A stretch of DNA of 43,318 bases from Planctomycetota bacterium (GTDB taxonomy: Bacteria; Planctomycetota; Planctomycetia; Pirellulales; UBA1268): positions 1-43,318 of the forward strand of contig QWPN01000043.1 of the NCBI GenBank assembly GCA_003671185.1. Reading direction: 5' to 3'. The position numbers and the translations under genes were made by a program. Each line of letters opens with the position of its first letter. Within the stretch, counting starts at the first letter, position 1. Of the stretch, positions 8,733 through 17,095 are shown piece after piece. The notes beneath the pieces were generated by a model. That model was not told where the DNA came from. It was given only the letters and a program-made list of their open reading frames with translations, and did not search any database.

Positions 8733-10045
8733 CCGTGCACCGCGTGTTGGCCCTCGTCCTGGGCGGCGGCCGGGGCACCCGCCTCTATCCGCTGACCCGC
8801 GACCGCTCCAAGCCGGCCGTGCCGCTGGCAGGCAAGTACCGCATCATCGACGTGCCGCTCTCCAACTGCATCAACAGTGGCGTGCAGAGGATTTACGTGC
8901 TCACGCAATTCAATTCGGTGAGCCTGCACCGTCACATCCGTCGCACCTACACGTTCGACCCGTTCAGCGGCGGGTTCGTGGAGATCCTTGCCGCCCAACA
9001 GACGCTCGACAACTCCGGCTGGTACCAGGGCACGGCCGATGCGGTGCGACAGAACCTGCGCTACCTGCAGCAGCCCGACATCAAGCACGTGCTCATCCTC
9101 TCTGGCGACCAGTTGTATCGCATGAACTACGCCGACATGCTGGCCACGCACCTGGAGCGGCGGGCCGACGTCACGATCGCCGCCATTCCCGTGCACGAGT
9201 CCGCGGCATCGGCCCTGGGCATCATGCGGGTCGACGGTGAAGGCCGCGTGGAGGGGTTCCTGGAGAAGCCACAGACCAGTGCCGAACTGGAGATGGTGCG
9301 AACCGACCCGGCGTGGATCGAGCGGCAGGGGATCGCGCCCGCAGGACGATCGCTGCTCGCCAGCATGGGCATCTACCTGTTCGACCGCGATTGCCTGCTG
9401 GACCTGCTCACCAAGACCGACTACCAGGACTTCGGCCGTGAGGTGTTTCCTGCCGCGATCCGTGCCAAGAACGTGCACCTTCACCCCTTCGATGGCTACT
9501 GGGAGGACATCGGCACCATCCGCTCCTACTTCCAGTGCAACCTCGACCTGGCCGGCAACGCGCCACCGTTCCAACTGGCCAGCGCCGAGGCTCCGATCTA
9601 CTCCCGCGGCCGCTTCCTCCCGCCGTCGCGAATCGACGGGGCCAGCATTCGCAACAGCCTCGTCTCCGACGGCTGCTTGGTGGAGCAGGGGGCGGTGATC
9701 GAGAACAGCGTGATCGGCCTGCGCTGCCGCATCGGCCGCAACGTGGTGATCCGCAACTCGGTGATCCTAGGCAACGACTTCTACGAGACCGCCGACGGTA
9801 TCGCCGAGGGCACGGCCAGGGGCATCCCCCCGCTGGGGATCGGCGAGGGCACGATCATCGCCGGGGCCATCGTCGACAAGAATGTGCGCATCGGACGGCG
9901 CACGCGGATCATCAACGAGCATGGCTGGGATACGACGCCGGACAGCGACCGATTCACGATCCGCGACGGCGTGGCGGTGGTGCCCAAGGACGCCGTCGTG
10001 CCGGATGGTTGGCTCCCCGAGCCCGGAATCGTCGCCCCGCAGTGA
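8729..10045 (+). CDS. glgC: Glucose-1-phosphate adenylyltransferase (ADP-glucose pyrophosphorylase)
   Basis: 438 residues. Makes ADP-glucose from glucose-1-phosphate and ATP, the committed step of bacterial glycogen synthesis. The nucleotidyltransferase domain starts with [15 protein letters not shown], the regulatory/catalytic lysine segment [20 protein letters not shown], then [23 protein letters not shown] (catalytic Asp), EKP and [18 protein letters not shown] precedes a C-terminal left-handed beta-helix rich in hexad-like repeats ([34 protein letters not shown]). The start overlaps the leuS stop by four bases, so translation is coupled to the synthetase, an unusual partner. No other glycogen genes are in the window. 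Length and sequence are closer to the cyanobacterial/plant-type enzymes than to very short variants. Confidence 0.97.
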   Translation: MTVHRVLALVLGGGRGTRLYPLTRDRSKPAVPLAGKYRIIDVPLSNCINSGVQRIYVLTQFNSVSLHRHIRRTYTFDPFSGGFVEILAAQQTLDNSGWYQGTADAVRQNLRYLQQPDIKHVLILSGDQLYRMNYADMLATHLERRADVTIAAIPVHESAASALGIMRVDGEGRVEGFLEKPQTSAELEMVRTDPAWIERQGIAPAGRSLLASMGIYLFDRDCLLDLLTKTDYQDFGREVFPAAIRAKNVHLHPFDGYWEDIGTIRSYFQCNLDLAGNAPPFQLASAEAPIYSRGRFLPPSRIDGASIRNSLVSDGCLVEQGAVIENSVIGLRCRIGRNVVIRNSVILGNDFYETADGIAEGTARGIPPLGIGEGTIIAGAIVDKNVRIGRRTRIINEHGWDTTPDSDRFTIRDGVAVVPKDAVVPDGWLPEPGIVAPQ

Positions 10046-10129
10046 CGCCGGTGTGCCTCCCCGGCCAGCCTGGACTGTCACTGAACGGCACCGACCGCAC
10101 GTCCGGCCACCGCCAGTGACCAGACGGGG

Positions 10130-10594
10130 TCAGTCGCGGGTCCGCCAGCCCGGCGTCTCGGCCAGCGGAGCCGGGAGTGATTCTTCTAGCGGCTGCGATT
10201 CAGCGACGTCGGCCGGCGCCACCGCATCATCCTCATCCGCGGCATCGGCGGCGACGCCCTGCTCGGAGCTGACCGGCTTCACGACATCCACCGAAAAGTC
10301 GGTGGCGGCGACCCGCACCCCTTCGTCAGCCAGATTCTCGTCACCTTGCGGCGACCGTACGTCCGCCGGCGCCGGCCCGGCGTCGACCAACGGGGGAAAC
10401 GGTCGGGGTGCCGCGCCCAGCGGCAGGATGCCGTTGCTGCGTGCCCGAAAGTCATTCTGCGGCGGGGAGCCGTTGGGCACGGGCCCCGAGTAGTCGAACG
10501 GATCCGGTCCGATCGTGCACCCGGCAGCAGCCACCGTCAGCACAGTGGCGAGCAAGGACGGAAACCACGGCAACCAGTCACGATCGGCAGTCAT
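10130..10594 (-). CDS. Small putative lipoprotein, unknown function
   Basis: 154 residues. The N-terminus is a hydrophobic signal (LPWFPSLLATVLTVAAAGC) ending in a lipobox-like AAGC near residue 24, so the mature protein is probably lipid-anchored outside the inner membrane. The rest is Pro/Ala/Asp/Glu-rich, of low complexity, with no recognisable domain, and ends in GWRTRD. The ATG at 10594 is chosen because a purine-rich GAGGAAGGA lies about 11 bases upstream; two GTG codons just before it (10603, 10600) are alternatives. It converges with glgC. Function unknown; the composition suggests a disordered exported protein, so the coding call rests mainly on the signal peptide and ribosome binding site. 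Confidence 0.6.
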   Translation of the reverse strand: MTADRDWLPWFPSLLATVLTVAAAGCTIGPDPFDYSGPVPNGSPPQNDFRARSNGILPLGAAPRPFPPLVDAGPAPADVRSPQGDENLADEGVRVAATDFSVDVVKPVSSEQGVAADAADEDDAVAPADVAESQPLEESLPAPLAETPGWRTRD

Positions 10595-10820
10595 GCGCAC
10601 CACGATCCTTCCTCGGCAACCCTACCCGCGGCCTGCACGGCGCGCAGGATGGACCTGCTCCAGCGGCTGTTCCCCCCCCCAAGACCCCGGGAATTGATCG
10701 GATCGGCACAACCGGATTCTTCAGTAAATCCCCGGCTGGAGCGGATTGTGTCGGGGAACCGCCCTTCCCGCAGCTTGCGGTGCACGACCGCCGAAGCGCG
10801 GATGTCTGTTCCGCACGCCG

Positions 10821-11534
10821 TCAGAGATTGACGCCCATCTCGGCCAGCAGCAGTTTCATGTCGTCCCACACGTCGCGCTTGGCGGAGGGATTGCGCAGCA
10901 GGTAGGACGGGTGGTACGTGCACACCACCCGGGCGGTACCGTAGGTGAACCAGCGCCCCCGCAACTTACCGATCGGTTCCGTGGTCTGCAGCAGGGCCTG
11001 CGCCGCCGAGGTTCCCAGGCAGCAGATGAACTGCGGCGCGATGGCCTGGAGCTGACGCTCGAAGAAGCCACGGCAGTTCGCCACCTCGTCGGGCAGAGGA
11101 GACCGGTTTCCCGGGGGACGGCACTTGAGGACGTTGAGGATGTACACGTCCTCGCGCTTCAATGTGCAGGCCTCGATGATCTTCGTGAGCAACTGACCGG
11201 CCCTGCCTACGAAAGGCTCGCCGCAGGCGTCCTCGTCGGCACCGGGCGCCTCGCCGAAGAAACAGAGCCGGGCGTCGGCGCGGCCGGTCCCAAACACGGT
11301 GTGCGTGCGACCGGCGGCCAGTTCGCCGCAGCGGCTGCAGGCGGCCACCTCGTCGCGCAGCACCGCGAGTTGCCGGGCGGGGTCGCCCACAGCCGCAGCC
11401 GTGGTGGCTGACACCGTGGGCTTGGGCGGGCGCGCCGATGCGGCGCGGCGTCCGGACACGGGAACCTGTTTCACTCCCGCCGCGGCCAGACTCTGCAGCC
11501 GCTGACGCAGGGCTCGGGCCGGCTGTCCATCCAT
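10821..11534 (-). CDS. Uracil-DNA glycosylase, family 4 type (iron-sulfur)
   Basis: 237 residues. Removes uracil from DNA to start base excision repair. The catalytic core has GEAPGADED (94-102), GRAGQLL (110-116), and HPSYLLR (208-214), as in family 4 UDGs. Four cysteines at C66, C69 (CSRC), C138 (LKCRPPGNR) and C154 (ANCRGFF) fit the [4Fe-4S] ligands of that family. The first 50 residues are an Ala/Pro/Arg-rich extension not needed for the fold. The gene starts 24 bases after the helicase stop on the same strand, so both are probably one transcript. Family 4 versus the related family 5 is judged from the GEAPG motif with acidic residues following; this is fairly secure. Confidence 0.93.
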   Translation of the reverse strand: MDGQPARALRQRLQSLAAAGVKQVPVSGRRAASARPPKPTVSATTAAAVGDPARQLAVLRDEVAACSRCGELAAGRTHTVFGTGRADARLCFFGEAPGADEDACGEPFVGRAGQLLTKIIEACTLKREDVYILNVLKCRPPGNRSPLPDEVANCRGFFERQLQAIAPQFICCLGTSAAQALLQTTEPIGKLRGRWFTYGTARVVCTYHPSYLLRNPSAKRDVWDDMKLLLAEMGVNL

Positions 11535-11558
11535 GGCGTGCCTCGCTCCGGCCGGACG

Positions 11559-12881
11559 CTACAGCGCCCTGCGATGCCGCTTCGGCCCCCTGCCCTTGCC
11601 CAGCAGCGATGCCGCGGGGGCCTGCTTGGGCGGTTCCGCGGCTGGCGGCGGTTCGGCCGGCAACGGCTTCCGCGTGAAACCGCCCGTGGGCACGGCCTCC
11701 ACGGGTGCCGGGCCCGGCCGCCGGTCGAAGGCATCGAAGCCCTCGATCTCGTCCCTGGCCAGAAGCCGCTCGATCCGCATCTCGATGTTCGTCAGTTGCG
11801 ATCCCTCCTCGGGACTCACGAACGTGAAGGCGATCCCCTCACGGCCCATGCGGCCCGTGCGACCGACCCGGTGCACGTAGTCGTCGCAGAACTCGGGGAT
11901 GTCGTAGTTGATGATGTGGGACACGCTCGACACGTCGATGCCGCGGCCGACCACGTCGGTGGCCACGAGGATCTTCGTGCTGCCCTCGCGAAACTGCCGC
12001 ATCACGCGGTCGCGGACGTTCTGCGCCAGATCGCCGTGGATGCAGGCCACCTCACCCGGCTGCCGTGAACGCCGTCGCGCCAGTTTCTCGTGGATCTTGT
12101 CGGTGCCGCGCTTCGTGCGGCAGAACACGATCACCTGCCTGGGCTTCTCCCGCTCCAGCAACCGCTCCAGAAGGTCGAACTTTCGCGTCGGATCGACCGT
12201 GAAATACCGCTGCTCGATCGTCTCCACGGCCAACTCGTTGGTCGAGAAGTCGAGGATCTCCGGATCCCGCATGTAGCGGGTGGCCAACCGGTGTACCGCC
12301 GGCGGCACCGTGGCCGAAAGCAGCAGCGTCTGCCGGCTTTCCGGACAGCGGCGCAGAATCTTCTCAATGTCGGGCCGAAAACCGATGTCCAGCATCCGGT
12401 CCGCCTCGTCGAGCGTGACGATGTCGATCGCAGAGAACGAGATGGTGCCCCGGCTCATGTGATCGAGCACGCGGCCTGGCGTGCCGACCACCACGGCAGG
12501 ATGCCTGGCCAACTTGTCGATCTGCCCCTTGATCGGCTTACCGCCATAGACGGCGACACACTGGATGCGGGATCCGTGGGCCAGTTTCTCGAACTCATCC
12601 TTGACCTGCACCGCCAATTCCCGCGTGGGCACGAGCACCAGCGCCCGGGGGCCACCCGCACGTCCCGGCTGCGCCATGCGCTCCAGGATCGGCAGCACGA
12701 AGGATGCTGTCTTGCCGGTGCCGGTGCGGGCCTGCCCCAGCACATCGACGCCAGCCAGAGCCCGGGGGATGAGCCCTGCCTGCACCGGGGTGGGCACCGA
12801 GTAGCCCGCTTGGTCGACGGCCGCCAATGTGGCCGGGGACAGCCCGAGATTGTGGAAGTCGGTGGCCGCCATCCCGTCCAT
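11559..12881 (-). CDS. DEAD-box ATP-dependent RNA helicase (RhlE-like)
   Basis: 440 residues. ATP-dependent RNA unwinding, usually in ribosome assembly, mRNA decay or cold response. Q-motif FHNLGLSPATLAAV..GYSVPTPVQ at the N-terminus, motif I ARTGTGKT, Ia PTRELAVQ, II LDEADRML, III LSATV, then the second RecA lobe with VFCRTKRGTDKI, IHGDLAQ, ATDVVGRGIDV and HRVGRTGRMGR. A Pro/Ala-rich basic tail (KGRGPKRHRRAL) likely helps RNA binding. The start MDGMAATDF at 12881 was chosen because it sits directly before the Q-motif; the ATG three codons on (12872) is equally possible. The frame stays open upstream for 150 codons, but the encoded sequence looks non-coding. Upstream of the UDG gene in a likely operon. 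Confidence 0.95.
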   Translation of the reverse strand: MDGMAATDFHNLGLSPATLAAVDQAGYSVPTPVQAGLIPRALAGVDVLGQARTGTGKTASFVLPILERMAQPGRAGGPRALVLVPTRELAVQVKDEFEKLAHGSRIQCVAVYGGKPIKGQIDKLARHPAVVVGTPGRVLDHMSRGTISFSAIDIVTLDEADRMLDIGFRPDIEKILRRCPESRQTLLLSATVPPAVHRLATRYMRDPEILDFSTNELAVETIEQRYFTVDPTRKFDLLERLLEREKPRQVIVFCRTKRGTDKIHEKLARRRSRQPGEVACIHGDLAQNVRDRVMRQFREGSTKILVATDVVGRGIDVSSVSHIINYDIPEFCDDYVHRVGRTGRMGREGIAFTFVSPEEGSQLTNIEMRIERLLARDEIEGFDAFDRRPGPAPVEAVPTGGFTRKPLPAEPPPAAEPPKQAPAASLLGKGRGPKRHRRAL

Positions 12882-13228
12882 GCGCCGCGGCGCCGGCGGC
12901 TCACCTCTGGACGGAAAATCCTGCGATTCGTTCGTGTCGTGCGTTGTGGCCGGCCTGCCCGACTCCGCCGGGCGTCTGCCCCTGTTGTCCCTGAACACTC
13001 GTAGCCCTCGTGCGTCCTCACGTTCCCGGCCGCGCGTTCGTTTCGGGCATCCGGTGCCCGTCGACTCACACGACTCCGCTGGCGACGCTGTTCGAGGTCG
13101 CCCCATCTGACTGTGGACAGTACCACGTTCGGGGCGTCGCGTCCAAGCCGCCCGGCGAGGATGGTTGAATTCGGCGGCCAGAGCCCGGTTTGACGCCGGT
13201 GCGGACCAGAGCCCGGCAGACCCCGCCG
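12882..13228. other. Intergenic region between sdhB end and the helicase start
   Basis: About 347 bases without a supported gene. Frames are open on both strands but encode low-plausibility Arg/Pro-rich sequence. It should hold the end of the sdhCAB transcript and the promoter/leader of the helicase gene. I see no convincing terminator with a T-run and no clear -35/-10 pair. The only structure noticed is an 11-base direct repeat near the sdhB end. Cold-shock type helicase mRNAs often have long leaders, which would fit, but that is inference. Confidence 0.5.
13178..13216. repeat. Exact 11-base direct repeat, 28-base period
   Basis: CCAGAGCCCGG occurs at 13178-13188 and again at 13206-13216, just downstream of the sdhB stop on its strand. 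Two copies only; meaning unclear and possibly chance in GC-rich DNA. Confidence 0.4.
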
Positions 13229-14113
13229 TCAGCGATCGAACAGCTTGCGGATCGCCCACACCGTGGCGGCGCGGCCGGCCCGGGCGATCGATCGCGTCAG
13301 GGGGATGCGTTTGGGGCACACCGCCACGCAATTCTGTGCGTTACCGCACATCTGGATGCCGCCCGGGGCCGTCAGGGCCTGCAGCCGCTCGTCGGCGATC
13401 ATCTTTCCCGTGGGGTGCCCGTTGAAGAGCATCGCTTGGCTGATCGCGTGGGCGCCCACGAAGCCGGAATCGAAAGCCGCCCGCCGCCGCTTCTCGAAAT
13501 CCGCTTCCGACTCGTCCTCGCGGCGCACGGCCTCGAGTTTGGTGAACTGCGGACAGGCCTCCAGGCAGCAGCCGCAACTGATGCACTCGGCGAGCGGATA
13601 GGCGTCCTCCTGTTCCTCGGGCGAGATTCTCGGGCCGGGTCCGTGGTCATAGGAGCCGTCCACGGGCACCCAGGCCTTGACCCGCTCCAGCGAACGGAAC
13701 AGCCGCCGCCTGTCGACGACCAGATCGCGAACCACGGGAAACTTCGACATCGGCCGCAACTCGATCTCCTCGCCGTCCTCCTCGACCAACCGGTCGACGA
13801 GCGCCGAGCACGCCATGCGGGTCCGGCCGTTGATGAGCATCGTGCAAGAACCGCACACTTCCTCGAGGCAGGAGCAGTCCCAGGCCACCGGGGCCACCCG
13901 GCGGCCGTCCCGGGACCGAGCCAGGGCCGCGATCTTCTGCAGTACGCTGATCACGTTCATGTTCGGCTCGTAGGGAACCTCGAATCGCTCCCAGTAACTT
14001 TCGCCGCCGGCGACATCCTGTCGCAGCACGCGCACACGCACCATCCGTGCTGCCGGGATATGGCCGTGCTCGTGGGACGCGTCGCCGTCGTGGCCGTGGG
14101 CTGCCGTGATCAT
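13229..14113 (-). CDS. sdhB: Succinate dehydrogenase iron-sulfur subunit
   Basis: 294 residues. Passes electrons from the flavoprotein to quinone in complex II. The plant-ferredoxin-like domain has the [2Fe-2S] ligands C82, C87, C90 and C102 (CLEEVCGSC, then RMAC). The C-terminal domain has CISCGCCLEACPQ and CGNAQNCVAVCPK for the [4Fe-4S] and [3Fe-4S] clusters, matching the Bacillus/epsilonproteobacterial type. The ATG at 14113 follows AGGGAG at good spacing. This start gives a His-rich leader (five His in the first 18 residues) not usual in SdhB; an internal ATG at 14044 (MVRVRVLRQD) would remove it. Third gene of sdhC-sdhA-sdhB, 27 bases after sdhA. Confidence 0.97.
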   Translation of the reverse strand: MITAAHGHDGDASHEHGHIPAARMVRVRVLRQDVAGGESYWERFEVPYEPNMNVISVLQKIAALARSRDGRRVAPVAWDCSCLEEVCGSCTMLINGRTRMACSALVDRLVEEDGEEIELRPMSKFPVVRDLVVDRRRLFRSLERVKAWVPVDGSYDHGPGPRISPEEQEDAYPLAECISCGCCLEACPQFTKLEAVRREDESEADFEKRRRAAFDSGFVGAHAISQAMLFNGHPTGKMIADERLQALTAPGGIQMCGNAQNCVAVCPKRIPLTRSIARAGRAATVWAIRKLFDR

Positions 14114-14140
14114 TGGTGGTTCTCCCTGTCCGTTCGCGTG

Positions 14141-16135
14141 TCAGGCACCAGCCGCAACGGGCCGGCCGGCCGCCGATTCGCGGGCCCCGGCAGCGGCCGA
14201 CTGGCGCTCCTTCCACACCTCCTCGATCGCCTCCCCCCCCACCAGCCCGTACAGACGCGGCCGCGGTGGGATCAACGAGGTGTCGACGTCCTGGTACGTG
14301 ATTTCGGGGCTGCCATCGGCGGCACACGTGGCGATGGTCGACTTCAGCCAGCGGCGTGTATTGGCCTCGAACCGGTCGCACCACTGCTCCGCCTCACGGC
14401 GTTTTCCGGCGGCGTCCGTGGCGGCGAGGCCAGGCATGGCGAAATCGGGCTTGAAGTGGGCTCCGCGGCACTCGTCCCGCAACAACGCCCCCTTGAGGAT
14501 GAGCTTGGCGATCGGAAACATGTCTCCCAGCGCCTTAGTGAACACCACGTTTTGGTTGGTCCAGTTGCCGGTATCCGACACGGCGCACCGCGCCCAGCGC
14601 TCCTCCATGCCACACACCTCATCGTAGGCAGCGGCCAGCTGGTCGTTACGGCGCACCACCGTGGCTGTGCGGGTCATCAGATTGCCAAGTTCCTGATGCA
14701 GGCCGTAAGGATTCTCGCTGCCGGTCGTCCGAGCCAGCAGGGCCCGGTGCCGATCCTCCTGCCGCCGCAACTCGGCCTCGAAGAGCCGTCCCTGCGAATC
14801 CGCGGACGTGGCTCCCGAGCCCGCCACGGCGGCCAGCGTGGGCGCCACGAACAGACCGCTGAAGATGCAGGACAGGAGCGAGTTGGCCCCCAGGCGATTG
14901 GCGCCGTGGTACTGGTAGTCGCACTCGCCGATGGCATACAGCCCGGGGATGCTCGTCTGCTGGTTCCGCGCGGCTCCTTCAACCATGCCGCCAGAGGCAC
15001 TCCGCTCGTAGTCCACCCACAGGCCGCCCATCGAGTAGTGGACGGCGGGAAAGATTTTCATCGGCACGGCCCTGGGATCGACCCCCTGGAACTTCTCGTA
15101 GATCTCCAGGATGCCGCCCAGCTTGCGGTCGAGGGTCTCGCGCGGGATGTGCGTGAGGTCGAGGTACACGCAAAGCCGGTCCTTTTCCACGGACAGGCCG
15201 TCGGTCGTGCAGACATCGAAAATCTCACGCGTGGCGATGTCGCGCGGCACCAGGTTTCCGTACTTCGGGTAACGCTCCTCGAGGAAGTAGCAGCGTTCCG
15301 CCTCGGGGATCTGCCGCGGGTCGCGCGGGTCCTGCGGCTTTCGCGGCACCCACACCCTGCCGCCTTCACCCCGGGCGCTCTCGCTCATCAGCCGCAGCTT
15401 GTCGGCGCCGGGGATGGCGGTGGGATGGACCTGGATGAATTCACCGTTGCCATACGACGCGCCGGCCCGGTAGGCCCGGCTCACGGCACTGCCGGTGCAT
15501 ACCATCGACATGGTGGAGCGGCCGTAGATCAGCCCGTTGCCGCCCGTGGCCAGCACCACCGCGTCTGCAGGAAAGGCCCGGAACTGCATCGTCACCATGT
15601 CCTGGCAGACGGCCCCGCGGCAGCGCCCCGAGTCGTCGAGGACCGGGGTGAGAAAGTCCCAGAACTCCCACTTCTTGACCCTGCCTTCCACCTCGCAGCG
15701 ACGTACCTGTTCATCGAGGGCGTAGAGCAGTTGCTGCCCCGTCGTGGCCCCGGCAAAGGCGGTGCGTTTGTAGAGCGTGCCGCCGAAGCGGCGCTGGTCG
15801 CGGAAGCCCTCCGACGTGCGGTTGAAGGGCACGCCGAGACGGTCCATGAGGTCGATGATGCGCGGCCCCCAATCGGTCATCTCCTTGACTGGAGGCTGAT
15901 GCTGGAGAAAGTCCCCCCCGTACACGGTGTCGTCGAGGTGCTTCCACTCGCTGTCGCCCTGTTGCCGCGTCAGGGCATTGACGCTGTTGATGCCGCCCTG
16001 GGCGCAGACGCTGTGCGACCGCTTCACGGGCACCAGGCTCATCAGGTCGACGTCGATGCCAAGCTCCGCGAGCCGCATCGTCGCCGCCAAACCCGCCAGA
16101 CCGCCACCGACCACGAGAACCCTGGGATGCGCCAT
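14141..16135 (-). CDS. sdhA: Succinate dehydrogenase flavoprotein subunit
   Basis: 664 residues. Oxidises succinate to fumarate with covalently bound FAD on the cytoplasmic side of the membrane. N-terminal Rossmann motif VLVVGGGLAGLAATMRLAE, covalent FAD histidine H41 in RSHSVCAQGGINS, later YQYHGANRLGANSLLSC and the active-site region with HPTAIPG, HYSMGG and PRDIATREI. The insertions and C-terminus fit the Bacillus-type non-proteobacterial SdhA. Start ATG 16135, preceded by GGAG inside the end of sdhC; only 5 bases separate the genes. The frame extends upstream through sdhC but that part is a shadow. A run of eight C (14233-14240) falls near the 3' end without disrupting the frame. Confidence 0.97.
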   Translation of the reverse strand: MAHPRVLVVGGGLAGLAATMRLAELGIDVDLMSLVPVKRSHSVCAQGGINSVNALTRQQGDSEWKHLDDTVYGGDFLQHQPPVKEMTDWGPRIIDLMDRLGVPFNRTSEGFRDQRRFGGTLYKRTAFAGATTGQQLLYALDEQVRRCEVEGRVKKWEFWDFLTPVLDDSGRCRGAVCQDMVTMQFRAFPADAVVLATGGNGLIYGRSTMSMVCTGSAVSRAYRAGASYGNGEFIQVHPTAIPGADKLRLMSESARGEGGRVWVPRKPQDPRDPRQIPEAERCYFLEERYPKYGNLVPRDIATREIFDVCTTDGLSVEKDRLCVYLDLTHIPRETLDRKLGGILEIYEKFQGVDPRAVPMKIFPAVHYSMGGLWVDYERSASGGMVEGAARNQQTSIPGLYAIGECDYQYHGANRLGANSLLSCIFSGLFVAPTLAAVAGSGATSADSQGRLFEAELRRQEDRHRALLARTTGSENPYGLHQELGNLMTRTATVVRRNDQLAAAYDEVCGMEERWARCAVSDTGNWTNQNVVFTKALGDMFPIAKLILKGALLRDECRGAHFKPDFAMPGLAATDAAGKRREAEQWCDRFEANTRRWLKSTIATCAADGSPEITYQDVDTSLIPPRPRLYGLVGGEAIEEVWKERQSAAAGARESAAGRPVAAGA

Positions 16136-16140
16136 GGCGT

Positions 16141-16902
16141 TCAGACTCCAGTGTGCGCGGCCGGTTCCGGGGATCCGACCGCCGCGGGCTCGAACTGCAG
16201 CTTCCGCTTTTCCATCCGCTCCTCCTCCGCCTGCGCCTTGTCGCGGTCGAGCGTGAGCATGCCGGCCAGCGATCCCAGGCCCGCCCCCGCCAGTGCCAGG
16301 CCCACCACGACGCTCACGGCGTTGGCGCGGCGCATCGCTGCAGGGCTCGTCCATAGGCCCCAGGTGATGCCCAGCGTCCACAGTCCGTTGGCGAAGTGGA
16401 ACACCGTGGACAGCACACCCACGGCATAGAGGATCGCCACCAGCGGGTGCTGCAGGGCGGCGGCGGCGGAACTGGCCGCCCGATGCGGGTCGAACTGGCC
16501 GCCCCCCAGCGGCTTGCCCATCCAGTGCAACTGCACGATGTGCCAGATGATGAACGCGAAGGCGATCATGCCTGTGGCCCGCTGCATCGTGTAGCGGACG
16601 TTGCCCACGTAGGGGTACGAACCGACGTTGGGAAGCCCGTTCGCGATGATCACGAAGCCCACGGCCGCATGGAACAGCATGGGCAGGAAGATGAACGCCC
16701 ACTCGATCGGCACCAGCAGCGGCCCCAGGGAGTGGATCATATCCACCCGCGACTGGAAGGTGCCGGCACCGGCGAGCACGGAGGCGTTGGTGAGCAGATG
16801 GACGACGAGGAACGCCCCCACGGGCACGAGCCCCGCCAGGGAGAATAGGCGGTAGATGAGGAACTGGTGACGTTCCAGGAACGACGCGGAGGAATCGCTC
16901 AC
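16141..16902 (-). CDS. sdhC: Succinate dehydrogenase cytochrome b subunit (Bacillus type, five-helix)
   Basis: 253 residues. Membrane anchor of complex II, two haems b and the quinone site. About five transmembrane segments: residues 17-38, 63-90, 106-128, 152-175 and 194-216. Histidines at H35 (VVHLL), H78 (MLFHAAVGF), H121 (IIWHIVQLHW) and H169 (FHFANGLW) match the axial haem ligands of the B. subtilis cytochrome b558. No separate sdhD is present, as expected for the single-anchor class. A charged C-terminal tail (about 218-253, DKAQAEEERMEKRK) is extra. The start is GTG 16902 with a modest GAGG upstream; the much longer upstream open frame is not credible. First gene of the operon, divergent from the PAS/GAF/REC gene. 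Confidence 0.92.
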   Translation of the reverse strand: MSDSSASFLERHQFLIYRLFSLAGLVPVGAFLVVHLLTNASVLAGAGTFQSRVDMIHSLGPLLVPIEWAFIFLPMLFHAAVGFVIIANGLPNVGSYPYVGNVRYTMQRATGMIAFAFIIWHIVQLHWMGKPLGGGQFDPHRAASSAAAALQHPLVAILYAVGVLSTVFHFANGLWTLGITWGLWTSPAAMRRANAVSVVVGLALAGAGLGSLAGMLTLDRDKAQAEEERMEKRKLQFEPAAVGSPEPAAHTGV

Positions 16903-16986
16903 GATCAGCCTCGGGACGATTTGGCTGCAGCGGCCGGGCGGCGGGGTGTCCGTGAACCGCGCGTCGACCGCTCCGCAACCGTTGGG

Positions 16987-17014
16987 AGTATAGGTGCCGC
17001 GCTGGCGGCGACAA
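16987..17014 (-). promoter_or_regulatory. Candidate promoter for sdhCAB
   Basis: On the minus strand, TTGTCG (17014-17009), a 16-base spacer and TATACT (16992-16987) match -35/-10 consensus at 4/6 and 5/6. The leader to the sdhC GTG would be about 77 bases. It is back to back with a similar promoter for the PAS/GAF/REC gene. Confidence 0.4.
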
Positions 17015-17028
17015 CGGTGCCGGCAGAT

Positions 17029-17057
17029 TTGGCGGCCTCGCGGCACGAATTTATACT
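17029..17057 (+). promoter_or_regulatory. Candidate promoter for the PAS/GAF/receiver gene
   Basis: TTGGCG (17029-17034), a 17-base spacer and TATACT (17052-17057) match consensus at 4/6 and 5/6. Initiation would fall near 17064, about 32 bases before the GTG start. The -10 hexamer is identical to that of the divergent sdhC promoter. Confidence 0.45.
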
Positions 17058-17095
17058 TTCCAAGAGAATCACGCGACGGCTTCGGAGGGTGGTTG

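Noticed and set aside
10070-10120. Inverted GTCACTG / CAGTGAC between glgC and the lipoprotein gene as a two-way terminator
   Set aside because: The loop is 30 bases and there is no T-run on either side.
10672-10680. Run of nine C, and a run of eight C inside sdhA (14233-14240), as possible slippage (phase variation) sites
   Set aside because: The first is intergenic; the second keeps the sdhA frame and lies near its end. There is no sign of switching, and such runs are expected at this GC content.
12882-13331. N-terminal extension of the DEAD-box helicase by up to 150 residues
   Set aside because: The sequence is Arg/Pro-rich without pattern, and the Q-motif follows directly after the chosen start.
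13190-16429. A 1079-codon open frame on the plus strand opposite sdhB-sdhA
   Set aside because: It is antisense to two unmistakable genes, is His/Arg/Gly/Pro-rich without any domain, and arises from GC-rich third codon positions.
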